Assembly (NCBI GenBank): GCA_032164245.1
Contig: JAVMKO010000001.1
Location: forward strand, 291,139,041-291,203,040
Reading direction: 5' to 3'
DNA length: 64,000 bases
DNA from: Sternotherus odoratus
Lineage: Eukaryota; Chordata; Testudines; Kinosternidae
Shown: piece after piece, positions 34,574 to 47,345 of the stretch
Layout of the letters: each line of letters starts with the position of its first letter
Position numbering within the stretch: position 1 is the first letter of the stretch
Notes under the pieces: model-generated
Told to the model about the DNA's origin: nothing
What the model saw: the letters and a program-made list of their open reading frames with translations, nothing else
The model's database searches: none
Position numbers and translations under genes: made by a program

Positions 34574-34885
34574 CAGGGGTCAGCAATCTTTCAGAAGTAG
34601 TGTGCCGAGTCTTCATTTTATTCACTCTAATTTAAGGTTTCGTGTGCCTGTAATATATTTTAACGTTTTTAGAAGGTCTCTTTCTATAAGTCTATAATAT
34701 ATAATCAAACTATTGTTGTATGTAAAGTAAATAAGGTTTTTAAAATGTTTAAGCAGCTTCATTTAAAATTAAATTAAAATGCAGAGTCCCCCAGACCGGT
34801 GGCCAGGACCTGGGCAGTGTGAGTGCCACTGAAAAACAGTTTGTGTGCCACCTTTGGCACACGTGCCATAGGTTGCCTACCCCTG
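34574..34885. mobile_element. hAT-type MITE, family copy 1
   Basis: The 312-bp element begins caggggtcagcaatctttca and ends ggttgcctacccctg. Flanks gtatagat and atttagat match at 6 of 8. It is collinear along its whole length with 60316-60626. Confidence 0.88.
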
Positions 34886-35204
34886 ATTTAGATATTACAC
34901 TTAGTAGTGTTCCATCTAGCGCTTATTCACCTGCAGACTTGTGCTTCCATGCACTGCTGAGTCAGAGCTCTGTGGATTTTGGTGTATGGACACCATTTTC
35001 TATTCCAATTTACAGAGGCTGGAGGTCCCCAAATTTCACCTGAACCTGAAAAGTCAAATCAATACATAGCCAAAGCTGCCAAATTTTGAGCCAATCCACG
35101 AATTCTTTCACCAGTTTCCTCTCGCTTTCAAGTTCATAACTCAACAGACCTCCACCCCTGCCTCCAGTACATCCTCCTTCCCGCCCCCGCTTCCTGGTCT
35201 TTAT

Positions 35205-35468
35205 GGGTATGTCTACACTGCAATTAAAAACCCGGGGTTGGTTAGTGCCAGCTGGCTCGAGCTAAGGGGATGTTTAATTGCGGGGTAGACTTTCCAGCTT
35301 GAGCTCAGGCGCTAGGACTCTGTGAGGTAGGAAGACTCCCAAGCGCCGACTGCAGCCTGAGCCAAACATCTGCATTGCAATGAAACAGTCCCTCAGCCCA
35401 AGCTCCATGAGCACAAGCCAGCTGGCACCGACCAGCTGCAGGTTTTCAATCGCAGTGTAGACGCACCC
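35205..35468. mobile_element. hAT-type MITE of the 'gtctacact' class
   Basis: Inverted ends are gggtatgtctacactgc and gcagtgtagacgcaccc. No convincing 8-bp duplication was found. The interior is GC-rich and non-coding. Confidence 0.75.
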
Positions 35469-35479
35469 TTGGATCCTCC

Positions 35480-35780
35480 CAGCACCCCAGTTCTCTCACT
35501 ATCTGCTTCAGAACTTCTTTCCACACTACCATTAATGATTGGAACACTCCCCTCCTTGTGCCTCCATGGTCCTGCTTCACACCTCATCACATCCCTCTTC
35601 AAACCATAGATCTTCCATTAAATCTTTCCACACCCTACTCGTTTTGTGCCTGACCCAGCACAGAATGGTATTGCATGTGTCTGAATTACACAGCGAGCTG
35701 TTTGGAACAGGGTGTGCATCTTTTCTCCAGGTCTGCATAGTGCCAAGCATAAAGCTGGTGCTCTCTATGAAATAATAACC
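35480..35780 (+). repeat. L2 LINE 3' end
   Basis: Carries C-terminal coding traces (HLITSLFKP, IKSFHTLLV) and the 3' terminus ('gcatagtgccaagcataaag', 'gctctctatgaaataataa'). It is old and broken. Confidence 0.6.
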
Positions 35781-36509
35781 TGCAAATGGAAGCCTGTATC
35801 CTGTGTGCTTTTGCAAATCAAACAAGGCCCACAGAAGTGCAGCAAACTGGTTACTAAAAATTAAAATCCGCTTCACAATGGGAGCTATTCTGTAGTCCAG
35901 TGGGCTAGTTTGACTTTATTATATCCACTGCTTTGCATTATATTCTGCTTTGCTTTAGCATCCTGTATGTTGAGCTAAGTCAAAATTAGCATTCGTATGT
36001 TTGGGACCTTTCACCTAAATACATGGTGATGAGCTAAAGCATAAGGTCCATATATGGTTGCAACCTTAACATAGAAGATGCGTTGAAGCAGGTTGGCATA
36101 GGGGCCTTCCTAAGTTCATACCCTTTTAAAGGAATAGGTACAGCACAACTTGGAAAGAACCAAAATAACCAGTTAGGAAGGAAAGAAACAAATGCGATAT
36201 CTAACCACAAAAGGGCCATGGTAACAAATACAATAATAAGTTGAGATCCTTGATATAGTAATCTATAGGAAAAAGACACTCCACCATCAGTAAGGTGAGG
36301 AAATATAAATAAGGAAGGGGGGAAAATCCCCTACTGAATATGCACCCAACATAACAGTATTAGCGTCACATATAAAAGTGGCATCCCAGCCTCGGGGCAG
36401 TAGGAGACAGAGATGCAGCTCTTGGGAGGGGACAGAGTGATGGCCGATGGTGATGATGAGGAAGGTGATGGTGATGAGGAAGACAATGACTAACATTTCA
36501 GGATTCCTC

Positions 36510-36630
36510 ATGCAGTGCTTTGAAAATAGGAAGTGCCGAGTAGTCGTACTGCCAGCGGCACACGGACTTCCTGTAGGACTATGGGTAAGTCACTTACTCT
36601 CTGTGCAGTTCCTCCCCTTACATACCAAAG
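36510..36630 (+). repeat. MIR fragment
   Basis: Contains 'cacggacttcctgtaggact' and 'atgggtaagtcacttactct', the CORE region of MIR. Confidence 0.6.
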
Positions 36631-37418
36631 GGGAGTTATATTTGGGACCCTCACATAACATGATAGCTCCCTTGTCTCCTTCAGGCAATGCTTTGGGACA
36701 GATACTGCCTGGAAAAGCTTCCAAGGAGCTGTGGAGACAAGGGTCTGTGGGAGTCAAGAAGGGTAGTACGGAGGCATGGGAGCATGTGTGGACAGCCATA
36801 GGCCGTGCAGATCTCAGATCTCCAGGTTGTCAGGGCTGAACCTCTTGTTCATTCTGCAGGCAGGGGAAACTCCAGCCCTCCCTAATGGAATAATCAAGTG
36901 GGAACTCTGCAAAGGAAACTTCAGGAACTGTCTTGCCTCCTGCATAAGATAATAAGCTAGACCTAAATATTAGCGTGCTTCAAAAGTAAAGGGAGTAACT
37001 GTCTGGTGCTTACTTTTGCCATTTGCCACCCTAACTTGTGTCTTTTTGCAGTGCTCAGCTTATACCTACTGCAGAAGAGACTCCAACCTGCCCCCATTAA
37101 GCCTCTTTGAACTCAGCTCTCCAACCAGAAATTCAAAAATCCTGAAGGTTCAGCATAATTTTCACATGACTCTCCATTTGCCATCAGCCCCAGGAGCCCA
37201 GGTAAAAAAGCGAACCATTACATCGCACCCTTTATCAGCAAGGATGTCAAAGCATCTAGCAAAATATATCGGAATCTCTCCGCCCCCTGTGGGTGAAATG
37301 CAGCAACTGTTTCCCAGAGCGCATACAGTCTGTGGCAGGAAATGAAAAAACTGCCTTAGGAATTTGCGGCAGGCAAAATCTAAGACTGGGGCAATGGGAT
37401 CCTTCATAGATAAGAGAG

Positions 37419-37491
37419 GGTTCTACTTACTATGTAACAGGCTGGGATACAGGCTTTTGGTTCTACTTACTATGTAACAGGCTGGGATACA
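37419..37491. repeat. Two-copy 33-bp tandem duplication, 40-bp period
   Basis: The segment from 37419 to 37451 is repeated exactly at 37459-37491, separated by 7 bases. On the gene's strand each copy contains ATA|GTAAGTAG, a strong 5' splice-site-like sequence, about 175 and 215 bases downstream of exon C. Confidence 0.9.
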
Positions 37492-37645
37492 TCTCCCCTC
37501 CCTCCTCCCAAGACTTAAAGCCCAAGTGCTGCATTCAGACGAGTAGTCCTGACACCCCTGCTTTTGGGGTCTCTGTACAGTCCTTCAGACTCCTTTGGTT
37601 CACTCAGATCTGTGGTGGTTTCCTAACTGAGAAGGGGCAATTTAC

Positions 37646-37705
37646 CTTGTGGAGCCAGTGTAGGTTCATTTGCTGTCCCACCGCTATGTGACATAGTGCT
37701 AAGAT
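37646..37705 (-). CDS. GDPD5: GDPD5-like exon C: 20-codon loop exon
   Basis: A 60-base symmetrical exon of exactly 20 codons (ILALCHIAVGQQMNLHWLHK). It lies between a CCTTTCAG acceptor and an AAG|GTAAAT donor. It was found by reading the minus strand between exons B and D for the sequence expected in GDPD5. The first residues extend the second membrane helix. The remainder (GQQMNLHWLHK) is the short loop before helix three and is nearly identical to remembered GDPD5. Because both ends are in phase 0, skipping it would keep frame but remove the loop. The donor is weaker than the consensus, and two stronger GTAAGT sequences lie in the following intron. Confidence 0.88.
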
Positions 37706-38424
37706 CTGAAAGGACAATCAAAGGAGAAGCCAGTCAGAGATCAGAACGGACGAGCCGTACGTGTTCATTCAGCATGTGGAGAAAAAGCACCGTCAGTAAG
37801 AGACTGCTTAAAGGCATGGAAGAAAAGCAATTATAGGATAGGGTTGGCAGGAAGGTTTAAGATAGTGGCAACTGTACAGAGAAGTCCTCCCCAAAGAAAT
37901 AATCTAATCAATGGACTTTTATCCCCCTTAAGAGGGAAACAACTATTGTGTTACTGCCCAGGGCCACGGAGCTGGCACATGGCACTCTACACCGCGTCAG
38001 GCAAGAATTTGCTGCTCGCTCAAGCATCAGCTTCAAGATACTGGCCATGGCAGCCCAGATGCAGTGAAGCAGATTTTGCACAGGACTGAGGGATCAAAAC
38101 CTGGTGCTGTAAGAGCAGACAGGACTGAAACCGTCATGCATGAGACACCCAGGAGAGTTATTTCTTAGGAGGTCAGTTGCAGCACGATCATGTGCGCTGC
38201 AATTTTGGCAAGCGACCCAGCCAGCAGCACTGATGAGGGAACTGCACAGTTGTCATCCCAAGTTTAAATTTTTGCATTTAAGGGCTGTCTAAGGGCCAGA
38301 GCACGTGAGAAAACACTGTGCAAAACTAAGCCATTCCCGACAGTAAGATTTCATAAACCCCTTTGCAGACATTCATGCTCCAGTTTTCTACACAACTTTC
38401 ATAGAGGGATTTTATCTTACATAC
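37706..38424 (-). other. Intron B-C of GDPD5-like gene (719 bp)
   Basis: Short GT-AG intron (GTATGT ... TTTCAG). I recognise no repeat in it. It is the only small intron in the window, so exons B and C form a local pair. Confidence 0.85.
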
Positions 38425-38518
38425 CAATAATGCTGTGATGTACAGAAAGCCAGCAGCAGCTGTTACAAGTATTGGAATGGACCAGTCACTCCAATATCCC
38501 ATTCGGTTATATAAATAC
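38425..38518 (-). CDS. GDPD5: GDPD5-like exon B: second transmembrane segment
   Basis: The exon opens after a TTCCAG acceptor with the single G that completes the Trp codon left by exon A. It reads YLYNRMGYWSDW, then a hydrophobic run from SIPILVTAAAGF to ALL, and ends at TTG before GTATGTAAG. It is 94 bases long: one base plus 31 codons. The YNRMGYWSDW loop is a hallmark of the GDE2/GDPD5 membrane region, and the following helix is the second transmembrane segment. Reading on past the donor gives VCKIKSL, which does not resemble the family, so the splice position is well supported. Phase agrees with both neighbouring exons. Confidence 0.9.
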
Positions 38519-39090
38519 CTGGAAGATAAGTATGAAAACAAAGATTAGGAAGTGATCCAATAGCACAGCAACTCTGCTTGATTAAATAATGATTAGAGAG
38601 AGGGCCTTTCCCTTCCCGCCAAGCAGAACAGAGATGGGAGAGGAAACAAACAAGTCATTAAAAAACCCCGCAACCTCCCAACATTTGTGTATTGATCCCT
38701 CTTGGGAAACCAGGAGTTACACAATCACATTAAATGGCAATACTGTGTTATGGGGGAAAATACCCTGGGGTTTGGGTTTAAAAAAATAATTCCATATAAA
38801 CACACACACACACCCCTACCTACCTTTTATTCCAGCTGGAATAACAGCTTCAAACCAGTACCTGGCATTCACAGACCAGCCATTTCACCAATTCAACAAT
38901 CAATTCAACAACCAATTCAGAAGCAAGAGACAGGAAGGAAAATAGAAGTTAAGCTATCCACAATGGTTCTCTATTCAAGTATTGAGTTCCTAAGAGAGGA
39001 GAAGGTGGTGATACAAATTGCATTTGATCTACATTTCAGCGCAAGACCACAGAAACTGGAAGACGTCAGCCAGTTCTTCCAAAAACCTTT

Positions 39091-39300
39091 TAGGGTTTGT
39101 CTACACAGCAATTAAACACTCATAGCTGGCCTGGCTCCTCTAACTTGGGCTAGTGGTGCTTGAGCTGTGAAATTGGGGTGGACCCTGCGAGGGGGGACCC
39201 AGCGTGATCCCGAATGTCTATATAGACATTTTACAGCCCCTCAACCCAAGTCAACTGACTCAGGCCAGCTGCAGGGATGTAATTGTTGTGTAGACACAGC
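39091..39300. mobile_element. hAT-type MITE of the 'gtctacac' class
   Basis: Inverted ends are 'gtttgtctacacagcaatta' and 'taattgttgtgtagacaca'. Borders are approximate and no target duplication is resolved. Confidence 0.7.
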
Positions 39301-39389
39301 GTGCGCGACACAGTGTAAGGCAAGCATGTCTATCAGGTTAGGTGCGTGTTTGCTTAGCGAGGACTTCTAGGGAGCTGGGAAGCTGGTGT

Positions 39390-39545
39390 GGTCTGATGAT
39401 TCGAGAAGGGACTGAGGCAGGATTCCTGGGTTGCAGTTCTGGCTTGGCTATTGCTTTGTTGAGTGACCTTGGGCAAGTGATCATTTCTGTGCATCTTAGT
39501 CCTTAACTAAAGCTTTTTCACTAGAAAGGATAATCGCTTCTTATC
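39390..39545 (+). repeat. MIR copy
   Basis: Contains 'ggcaggattcctgggttgca', 'ttgagtgaccttgggcaagt' and 'gatcatttctgtgcatctta'. Confidence 0.75.
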
Positions 39546-40229
39546 CATAACACTTATCAGACCAGATTGCGCGTGGGAGATTTAGTGTTGTACATGGTGC
39601 CTGACAGCGTCCAGAAGGCTGAATACTCTATTTATGGACAGAACTGCTTCTGGCACAGGAAGCGGATATGTAGGCTTCCCCCATGCTATGGGTGTACCAG
39701 AACCCTGACCTGGCAGGGCCCATATACAGGGAAGAAAAAGGAGGTCAATCTCTATGACCCACTCAGTCCTTTCTCCAATCACTGCTGAGCTCGAGAACAA
39801 GACATTTAAATCAAGAAGGTGATTTTTGGAGATCTGGAAAACTGGCCACTAGGAAGCTGGAACGAAGCTAACAGCTCATTGCAAGTAGGTCAAACAGCCC
39901 AGAGGGCGCACTACAGAGCCGAGCTGAGAATTGAACAAGCAAAAGAATCATGTCACTTAAAAATAGGAAAAATACATAAAACTTCCCTTCAGAACAAGGT
40001 AATACTCATCATATTGTTTCTGTAGCCTTTGCCCCCACACCTCCCACCTTCGCCCTCTGGTTCAGTCTTCAATGCGCCTGCCTATTCAGAACAGGAGAGC
40101 TGAGGTGTCTGTGCAAAGAACTGCATTCCACTTGTAAACATTATGTATCAGCTGCGGCACAAACCACAATCTCCCATTGACGTCAATGGGAGACTCGCAC
40201 AGGAATCAAGGACACATTACAGCTTGTAT

Positions 40230-40530
40230 GTAGCAAAGAGTTATTTGTTCACAACTTTATTGTACAGTGGGCATATACACTCCTCTGTAGGACCTCCACA
40301 ATATCCTGTGCCACCTAATCCCCACTGTGCCCGAGTGCCTGCCAGCAGGACATTAAGAGACATGTCTGGCACCTGTCACATGTTGTTCATGGGCACAATC
40401 TCTTCCAAGTGCTTTCCTCTGCCCACCAGCATCACCCCTATTTTGCTTGGGTTCCGCTTCAGCCAGCTGTTCTTGATCCAGGAGCTGAACTTGTCCAAGC
40501 TCTGGGCAATCACAACCACCCTTTCTGCCC
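40230..40530 (-). repeat. LINE reverse-transcriptase fragment (L2-like)
   Basis: The minus strand reads VVVIAQSLDKFSSWIKNSW, then LKRNPSKIGVMLVGRGKHLE. This resembles the post-catalytic 'W(M/L)xxNxLKLNPxKTEVxLVG' block of L2-type RTs. A stop follows at MNNM. It is flanked by unassigned DNA. I first considered a gene exon here and prefer the LINE reading. Borders are approximate. Confidence 0.6.
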
Positions 40531-41345
40531 TTCGTTTTTCTTTCTGTCCCATCTCATCTGTTTCACTCCTTACTTTCTGCCTGTCCACCTTTCCTTTCCT
40601 CCCTGCAGCAACTCTACGTTCCTCCCCACCACACACCCCGGGACTATTTCCACATCCTATCCCACGCCACCTGCTAAAATGATCATCCACTAAATTGACA
40701 TTCAATGAAAAAAATCATTCATTCTCCAGGTATTTTTATCTTTTCTACATCCTTTCCTTGCTTCAGCTTCTCACTTCTCCTTCTACATGTATCTTAATGT
40801 CTCTACTTCAGCCTTTCTTGTGCTACCCTTTCCCCATGTTCCCCACATCATTTTTCACTATCTTCTCAGCTTTTGATTCCCTTCTCTCCAGGGCAGGGAG
40901 ATTGGTTCAGCCTTCTTCAGTGCCTGCTTCCCATCCATCTCCACTGGCAGGGTAGAGATGCTGACAGTGGAAGAGTTAATGATAATAGCTTGAACCAAGT
41001 AGACCACAAACATGGCTGTAAAAGATACTACTCCCTTTTCATTGGACTTCAAATGTCAAATTTGCATTTAAATGGAGAAACACTTCCCATTAAAACTCTC
41101 CCAGACCTAAGCAGTAATTAAAGAGCCTACTGTATTGCCAGTTTTCATGTAAGGATCAGTGAACCCAACGAAACAAGATGAACTTGGACTCCAGCTCTTT
41201 GTCTTGCCAAAAATAGAGTATCCCCTGATGACAAAAGTTGTATAATCTTGGAGTTTCAGCTGAAGCCACACATTCCCCCCAGTGGTGACTCCATACAGAT
41301 GTACGTGTTTGATTTCTCATGCTAGTTTTTGGATACACTTTAGAT

Positions 41346-41654
41346 CAGTGTTTCCCAAACTTTTTTGGCCACGGAACACTTTTTAGCCTGGTATATCTTT
41401 ATGGGGCACTTATAATATTATTTTGTAATCGGTTGGTTTTCAAATACAAAATTGCTTTATTTATGCTCAAAGATATTTTATTTTATAAATTATAGTCACT
41501 CAAAAACAGTTGTAAACTAGGCTTCATATATGCCAAATTTAAACTTAAAAAAAATATTAAGACCCTTTTAAAAAAAATACAATTCATTCAGGGAACACCT
41601 ATTCACATCGTGTGGAACACCAGTTTTCCGTGGAACACAGTTTGGGAAACGCCG
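41346..41654. mobile_element. hAT-type MITE with perfect 8-bp target duplication
   Basis: Starts cagtgtttcccaaac and ends gtttgggaaacgccg (two terminal mismatches). Flanks are ctttagat on both sides (41338-41345 and 41655-41662). The interior is AT-rich and non-coding. Confidence 0.92.
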
Positions 41655-43059
41655 CTTTAGATTATGAAGCACTGCCAGTAAGATGACTTGAGCATGTGTG
41701 TGCTTTCCCCCAAGTGACTCTTTGTCATCCCCTAATCTGACTCACCTGCCAAAAGCATCAGTTTTATAGATTCAGTCAGAGCACCTGCCCTCTACAATAA
41801 CCAACAGAGAGGAAAGGAGCAAAGGGAAACCAGGGAAGTGACACACACTGAAGTGGTTTGAAAACAGACATTGACTCTTTAGGGATTTGCACAACAAATA
41901 CTAAAGAAACCCCTGGAGTTCCTGGGAATGCTGCCCCAAAACAGCACTTCACTCTTCTCATGGGCAAGGGCTTCTTAAGTTGACTCCGGAGCTTAGTTAT
42001 ATGCATCGGTAGCATTAGAATTACTGAGACTTTAACAAGAACAGTCTTCAAACAATGCTCCGCCTGCAGACAAAAGGACTGGAAAGAGGGGGAGAAATAG
42101 TCCCAAATACATTTAGCGCCCACAAATTCGTATCAAACCATCTTCTGTAAACCCACAGAAGACAGAACATTGGCAGTTGGATCCTCCTTCCTCCTCACTG
42201 TGTCCAAGCGTAATTCAGGATCTTGAACCCAGTCCTGTCCCCACTGGAGTAAAGGGAATTTTCCCCAAATGACTTCAATGGAAGCAGGAACAGATCCCTT
42301 TTGTAGCATAGCCCCTATAGCACTTAGGTACACTGCTGCAAATGAAGCCGGACCCAGAAAGCCCCTCTCCCAGCTATTGTAAACCTAATTCCATTCCTTA
42401 ATCTAATGTTAAATCTTGCCCTGTGCTTAGTTCCTCTCTGTGGTGAGGTTCCATGTTTTTGGAAGCAAAGTAGAAAGAGACTCTGTCGGGCTCGGCAGTG
42501 GGCTATTTTCTAGACTTAAAACACAACTGCCGCTGAATCCTCTCATGCGGCAGGGAGGAGAGGTTGAGCGCTAGACAGCTGAGGCAATGATGACTCACAC
42601 GTTTGCTTAGGCACAGCCACCTGAACTTCCGAGTCCTAGAACATCGTTTGGTTGATTTTGCCTCCACCGTCCGGTCAAAAAGTCCAAACACGCTGCCTTC
42701 AGGGCACTCCTAGCTCTGCTGATCCAAGGCATGAATCCTATTGAACGGTTCACATCCAAGTTCCTAACACAACAGTGGGGAGCACTACCAACTGCATAAT
42801 GGACCGTGGGGTCTGGAATAGGGAACCGGGAGTCAGGATACCTGGATCTCATGGCTCTTCCAGCCTATTGTGTGTGGATCTGGTCTTCAGAATCCCCAAA
42901 GTTTCAAGCCTCTGCCCGGGTCATTCAGTGAATACCTCATACAATGAGACTGATGAAGAGCTCAGCAGACAATGCAGAGTGACGTGCCAGCAGTGCACAG
43001 TTCACACAACATTTGCAAAGGCAAATGGTCCCCGATCACTCACCTTTCAGAGTCCTGGG

Positions 43060-43330
43060 CCAAGACTAGCAGCTAGGAGAAGAGCAGCTGGCTAACGCTG
43101 CACCCAGGCAAGACCGAGGTGATGCGGACATGAAGTGGGAAACAGCTGGAAGAACTCGAGTTCTCCATAACCTCCTCTGCTACTGAAGATTTCTGGCCTC
43201 TCATTGTTAAGTTGGACCTGAGTCTGAGGGTCCTTTTGGACTCCTCAGTGCTGCTGGATGCCCAGTCACTGTGGCAAAAGACGTCCCTCACAATTCAGAG
43301 TGACCATACCTCCCCCTCTGCAGTACAGCA
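43060..43330 (+). repeat. LINE reverse-transcriptase fragment (L2-like)
   Basis: The plus strand reads LHPGKTEVMRT, then SGKQLEELEFS, and further on VKLDLSLRVLLDSSVLLDAQ. This is the same RT-distal block as at 40230-40530, in the opposite orientation, with stops. Just upstream, 42800-42960 has MIR-like traces. Confidence 0.6.
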
Positions 43331-46300
43331 AGCACACCCACACTCAGGCTTCTGACTCCCTCGTTCATCACCCGGCCTGGACAGAGACCTTCCATCTCAC
43401 TCCTTTCCAACCACAGGTGGGACAGGGGTGCGGGGAGAGGAAGGGAGCTTGGTTGCCGGTGGATGCAGAGTACCCTCTAACTTTTCCTCTTGAGTCAGCG
43501 CTTATGCTTCCAATCAGGGTATTTCCAGGCCGAACAGCCTCTGCCTACACTGTGGTTCCTCAGTAAGGCAGACTACCTCAACAGGCCAGCACCTGCGCTT
43601 TGCTTTCTCTTCAGAGACTAACGCCAAGAGTTATAAGTTACCACAGGTTTTTCTAGGCAAACATTTATTTTTAAGCTATCAAGCATTACAGAGAAAACAG
43701 TCAAGACAATAAAAGGACCCACACACATGCTGATAAGATCACCAGAGACCACCCAAACTCCAACATGGGCTCTGGCAGGTAAGCGTTGCTTCAAACCACA
43801 CACAAGAGTTTTCCTGTGATTTCAAGTTCACAACAGCCTTTGCCCAGAACAAGAACGTTCATGGAAAGTGTAGTCCATCCTTTATGAAGCATAGGTGGCT
43901 TTAATCAGGAGTTTCCAGGAGCAGGTAACCAGGAGATAATGGGTTTCTCTCTATGGACTTCCAAAGGGCCTCCCAGGAACTTCACTTCACATGTACTGTC
44001 CCAGCCAGTTCTTTCAAGTTTCTACCACTTCCCAGAAATTGCATTAATCACATCTGCCTCCTAAAGAAGTTCTGTGCAATCCCACAATAGTACATAAACC
44101 GTTGGATTTTTAATCCAATGAATTCAGCTAATTAACCTTAACTCAACAAGATTTAACATCATTCAGTAAGGTCAGTCCAGAATGCTGTCATGTCTGTCAC
44201 AACGCCCACTTCCATCTGCAAGTGGCCCTATCCTATCCGGCATAGATCTAGCGATCCACACATTCATCAACACCAGGCTTCATCACTACCGCCCATTATA
44301 TCTAGGAATAAAGCTACATCCCCTGATGCAGATTTGATGGATAAAAAACATGACAGCCTGTCGGTATATCAGCACAGACCTCCATGAATACATCCCTGAG
44401 TGCTCCTCTTTGAATACAGGAGCCCAGCTCAAGGTTTCTATCCCGATTCCAAGATCCATAAAATTAGGGAATTTGAGCCATGTAAACTGAAGTGGGGGGA
44501 AAGGGTTCACAGGCACTCATGGGCACCTGAGCATCACACAGCTCAGCTATATACCTTTCCGTGCATTTATTGCTTTTGCCATCCACATCCCTTAAATTCC
44601 CCCTGGATTTTAATGAAAGTCTTCACTTGATGTTTAATATTAAAGTTTACAAATCTATATTACTGTGTTATAAAAAACAGATCCGTGTTCCCCAGAATCT
44701 AGATGAAAACAGGAATTAAGAATTTATTATATAGATTTAGAGGAGAACAGGATCTAGCCTTGAAGCTCCAAAGCCTCGTGTACCCTTCCTTTTTCTACCC
44801 GGAGTTTGACTATGTAGATATAACTTCTATGCACTGGTGAGCTGAAATAAAACCAGCTGAATATATGCACCAGAGGGAATCACCCCAGGCAATACATTTA
44901 AAACATATACTTGTTTTTGAGGCATGAAGCATAAAAGCTGGGAAGGACATCACATATTCAGGGCTGCCAGCCTTTTAGATAAACTATAAAAGCCTGCAGC
45001 AATACATGACAAGCTGTGGTTTTGGTTTGTCCCTATATACTACATTTCAACCCAAAGGACGCCTTAACCCTTGTCAAGTTCAGGGCCCCATCCTGGGAAC
45101 ATCTGCCTACGTTAACCACATTGTCCACATGAATAGCCTGTTTAACTCAGTGGGGTTGCTCACCTGGGGAAATCTGTGCAGGGCTGGGCCATTAATACAT
45201 AATACAAACTATACACAGGGATTACCACACTGATCTGTGAAGTGCAGCTGCCTCTCAGGTGAGCGGTGGCAGCTGATTAGTAGCACCTGGCAATGCATTT
45301 GCAAAAGTCTGGGTCAGGAAATGAAGAATACTCCAGCCATTTGAAATTGCAAGTGCAGCTTTAGACAGGCAAAATGCAACAGGGTGCATGTGTGTGTCTA
45401 ACAATTTGTTTACGATTACAGTTCCACCATTAGTATTTTCTTTCACACTTTAATTGGAGCAGGTTGAAGAGGACCAGTGGCACTGCCTGTGTGACCGGTG
45501 GCAAGCACTGACCAGCTGGCCACATTACAGCATCATTTTTTAAAATCTTCATAACCTTCCTGGGGCTAAGGGCCCCAAGCAGGGATTGGGGAACCCATTG
45601 TACTCTACGAAGACAGCCCCCACACCTTAAAGAATTTACACTCCAGCTTGCAACAGGATGACTGGTGAATGAAAAACAGACGGTGCAGAGGTAGCAAATG
45701 GGTGACAGGTCACCACTTGTCTCACTATCACCGGCTGCTGTTGGCACCTCAGCAGAGGCAAGGTTTAAAGACGATCCTCCCTCCTACCTCCTGCATGTGT
45801 GCTATCAGTGCAAGTGTCTCTCCTGTAACACACAGGCACTCCTGCTTTTCCTACATGCCACTGGGCTGGGCACCTTTTTGATCCCCAGTGCACTTTATTA
45901 CATCACAAACAGCTATGCTGCAAAAGCCAGGTTTGTGCCTGTGTGTAGAAGGTGGAAGTGATGTTTCCTCCATTCCCAGGATTAGCCTCCCAGTAATTAA
46001 AGCCTCACGCTGAGTTATTATCCTCTTTCCTATTATTTTCATAGAATTTTAGGCTATTTTTAAAACAGTGCTGTTTCCGAACACACTGATGTCAGGGCTT
46101 GACTGCATCCCAAAGCAGGTGGCTAATTGGGGTCTAGTACATACCAAGCAACTGGCTCATTTTTAACATCGAACTGTGATGCTTGAGAAGTTTAATGCAT
46201 ATACAGAGTCCTGCTATTTCCAGTCCAGTTAGCATCTTCCACTGCTACTCTTACTATACGTGGGAGATTTCTTCCCAATGCCATCCACTCACCAGGGGCT

Positions 46301-46839
46301 CCTGACCCTCTCACTGGGACCATGGGTTCTATTAACATTAAATTTTAATAAACGACACCTTCCTCCCATACAATGGGGCCTGTGGTGACCAAAACAGCCT
46401 TCCCGGGAGCTTTCATAATGGGGCACCCAAATTTTGCAGCACCAAGGGCTGTACTTCATAAATCAGTTCATTAATTCTCCTGCGCGTGAAGCACAGAATG
46501 CACACTTTGGACCACACGTTTCCAGAGAGCCCACAGTCTCCTACCAATGTTGCAACCTGCTCTATATTAAGGCTGAGGTGGGATGGCACGGCATCCTTTC
46601 AGCATGTGCAAAGCTGTCTATGAGGTCTTCTCCATCCAGTCCTTGTTGGATCAAACATGGCGGGCTGGGATTCCGGCATGTGGAGCAGATGGCCAAGCTA
46701 CCTGAGCCAGCACTGAGTCACATGGGAAGCCATTGGAAGCCGTGGAGAGCACTGGAGTGAGTCCAATGCTGGTTACGAGGTGAGACCACCTTATGGCTTC
46801 AAAACATCATTGCAGTTTCCTGTCAAAAGCATTCACTCA

Positions 46840-47058
46840 TCTAGGCGCGATAGATCAATCCCCAAAGGTGCTCCCCGTCGACTTGGGTACTTGAGCTCGC
46901 AAGCAGGGAGTTTGCAAGCAGAGTCGACGGGGGAGTTTGCTGCCGCTGTGAAGATGCCAGGTAAGTCAATCTAAGATGCCCCGACTTCAGCTACACTATT
47001 CACATAGCTGAAGTTGCCTATCTTAGGTCGTCCCTCCCTGCCCTGCTAGTGTAGACTA
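46840..47058. mobile_element. hAT-type MITE
   Basis: The right end is ctagtgtagactaggcc. The interior shows 'cgacttcagctacactattc' followed by 'acatagctgaagttgcctat', an internal hairpin. The left end ('aggcgcgatagatcaatccc') looks truncated. Confidence 0.65.
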
Positions 47059-47059
47059 G

Positions 47060-47345
47060 GCCTAAGTGTGTCCACACAGAAAACATTTCCTCTCCCTCCC
47101 CTGCAGCAAGTCTCAGAACCTGGGTCAACTAACTCGGGCTTGTGCTGCAGAGCTAAAAATGACAGTGCAGAGGTTTGGACTCACCGGGGTTCAGAGTCTA
47201 GGCTCCAGCCAAAGCCCAAATGTCTACACTGCTATTTTTAGTCCCACAGCGTGAGCTCCTTCAGCCAGAGTCAGTTGACCTGGTCTCCGAGACTCACTGC
47301 CGCTTTCATAGGGCGACTGGGGTTTGCACAGTGTAGACATACCCA
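47060..47345. mobile_element. hAT-type MITE adjacent to the previous one
   Basis: Begins 'agtgtgtccacacag' and ends 'gcacagtgtagacataccca', with internal 'aatgtctacactgctatttt'. Target duplications are not resolved. Confidence 0.6.

Larger units (their letters stand above)
28057..37645 (-). other. Intron C-D of GDPD5-like gene (9.6 kb)
   Basis: GT-AG intron with a CR1 (29790-32100), a PLE fold-back remnant (33090-33300), hAT copies (34574-34885, 35205-35468), an L2 3' end (35480-35780), a MIR-like piece (36510-36630) and a 33-bp tandem duplication (37419-37491). The 28300-29789, 32100-33090, 33300-34570, 35780-36500 and 36640-37415 stretches show nothing I can name. Confidence 0.8.

Noticed and set aside
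40143..40682. 179-codon plus-strand frame
   Set aside because: It is antisense to the LINE fragment and to low-complexity pyrimidine sequence, with no motif.
40376..40705. 109-codon minus-strand frame considered as a host exon or processed gene copy with a nearby AATAAA
   Set aside because: The conserved-looking part fits an RT-distal block of L2-type LINEs, and a related fragment lies at 43060-43330.
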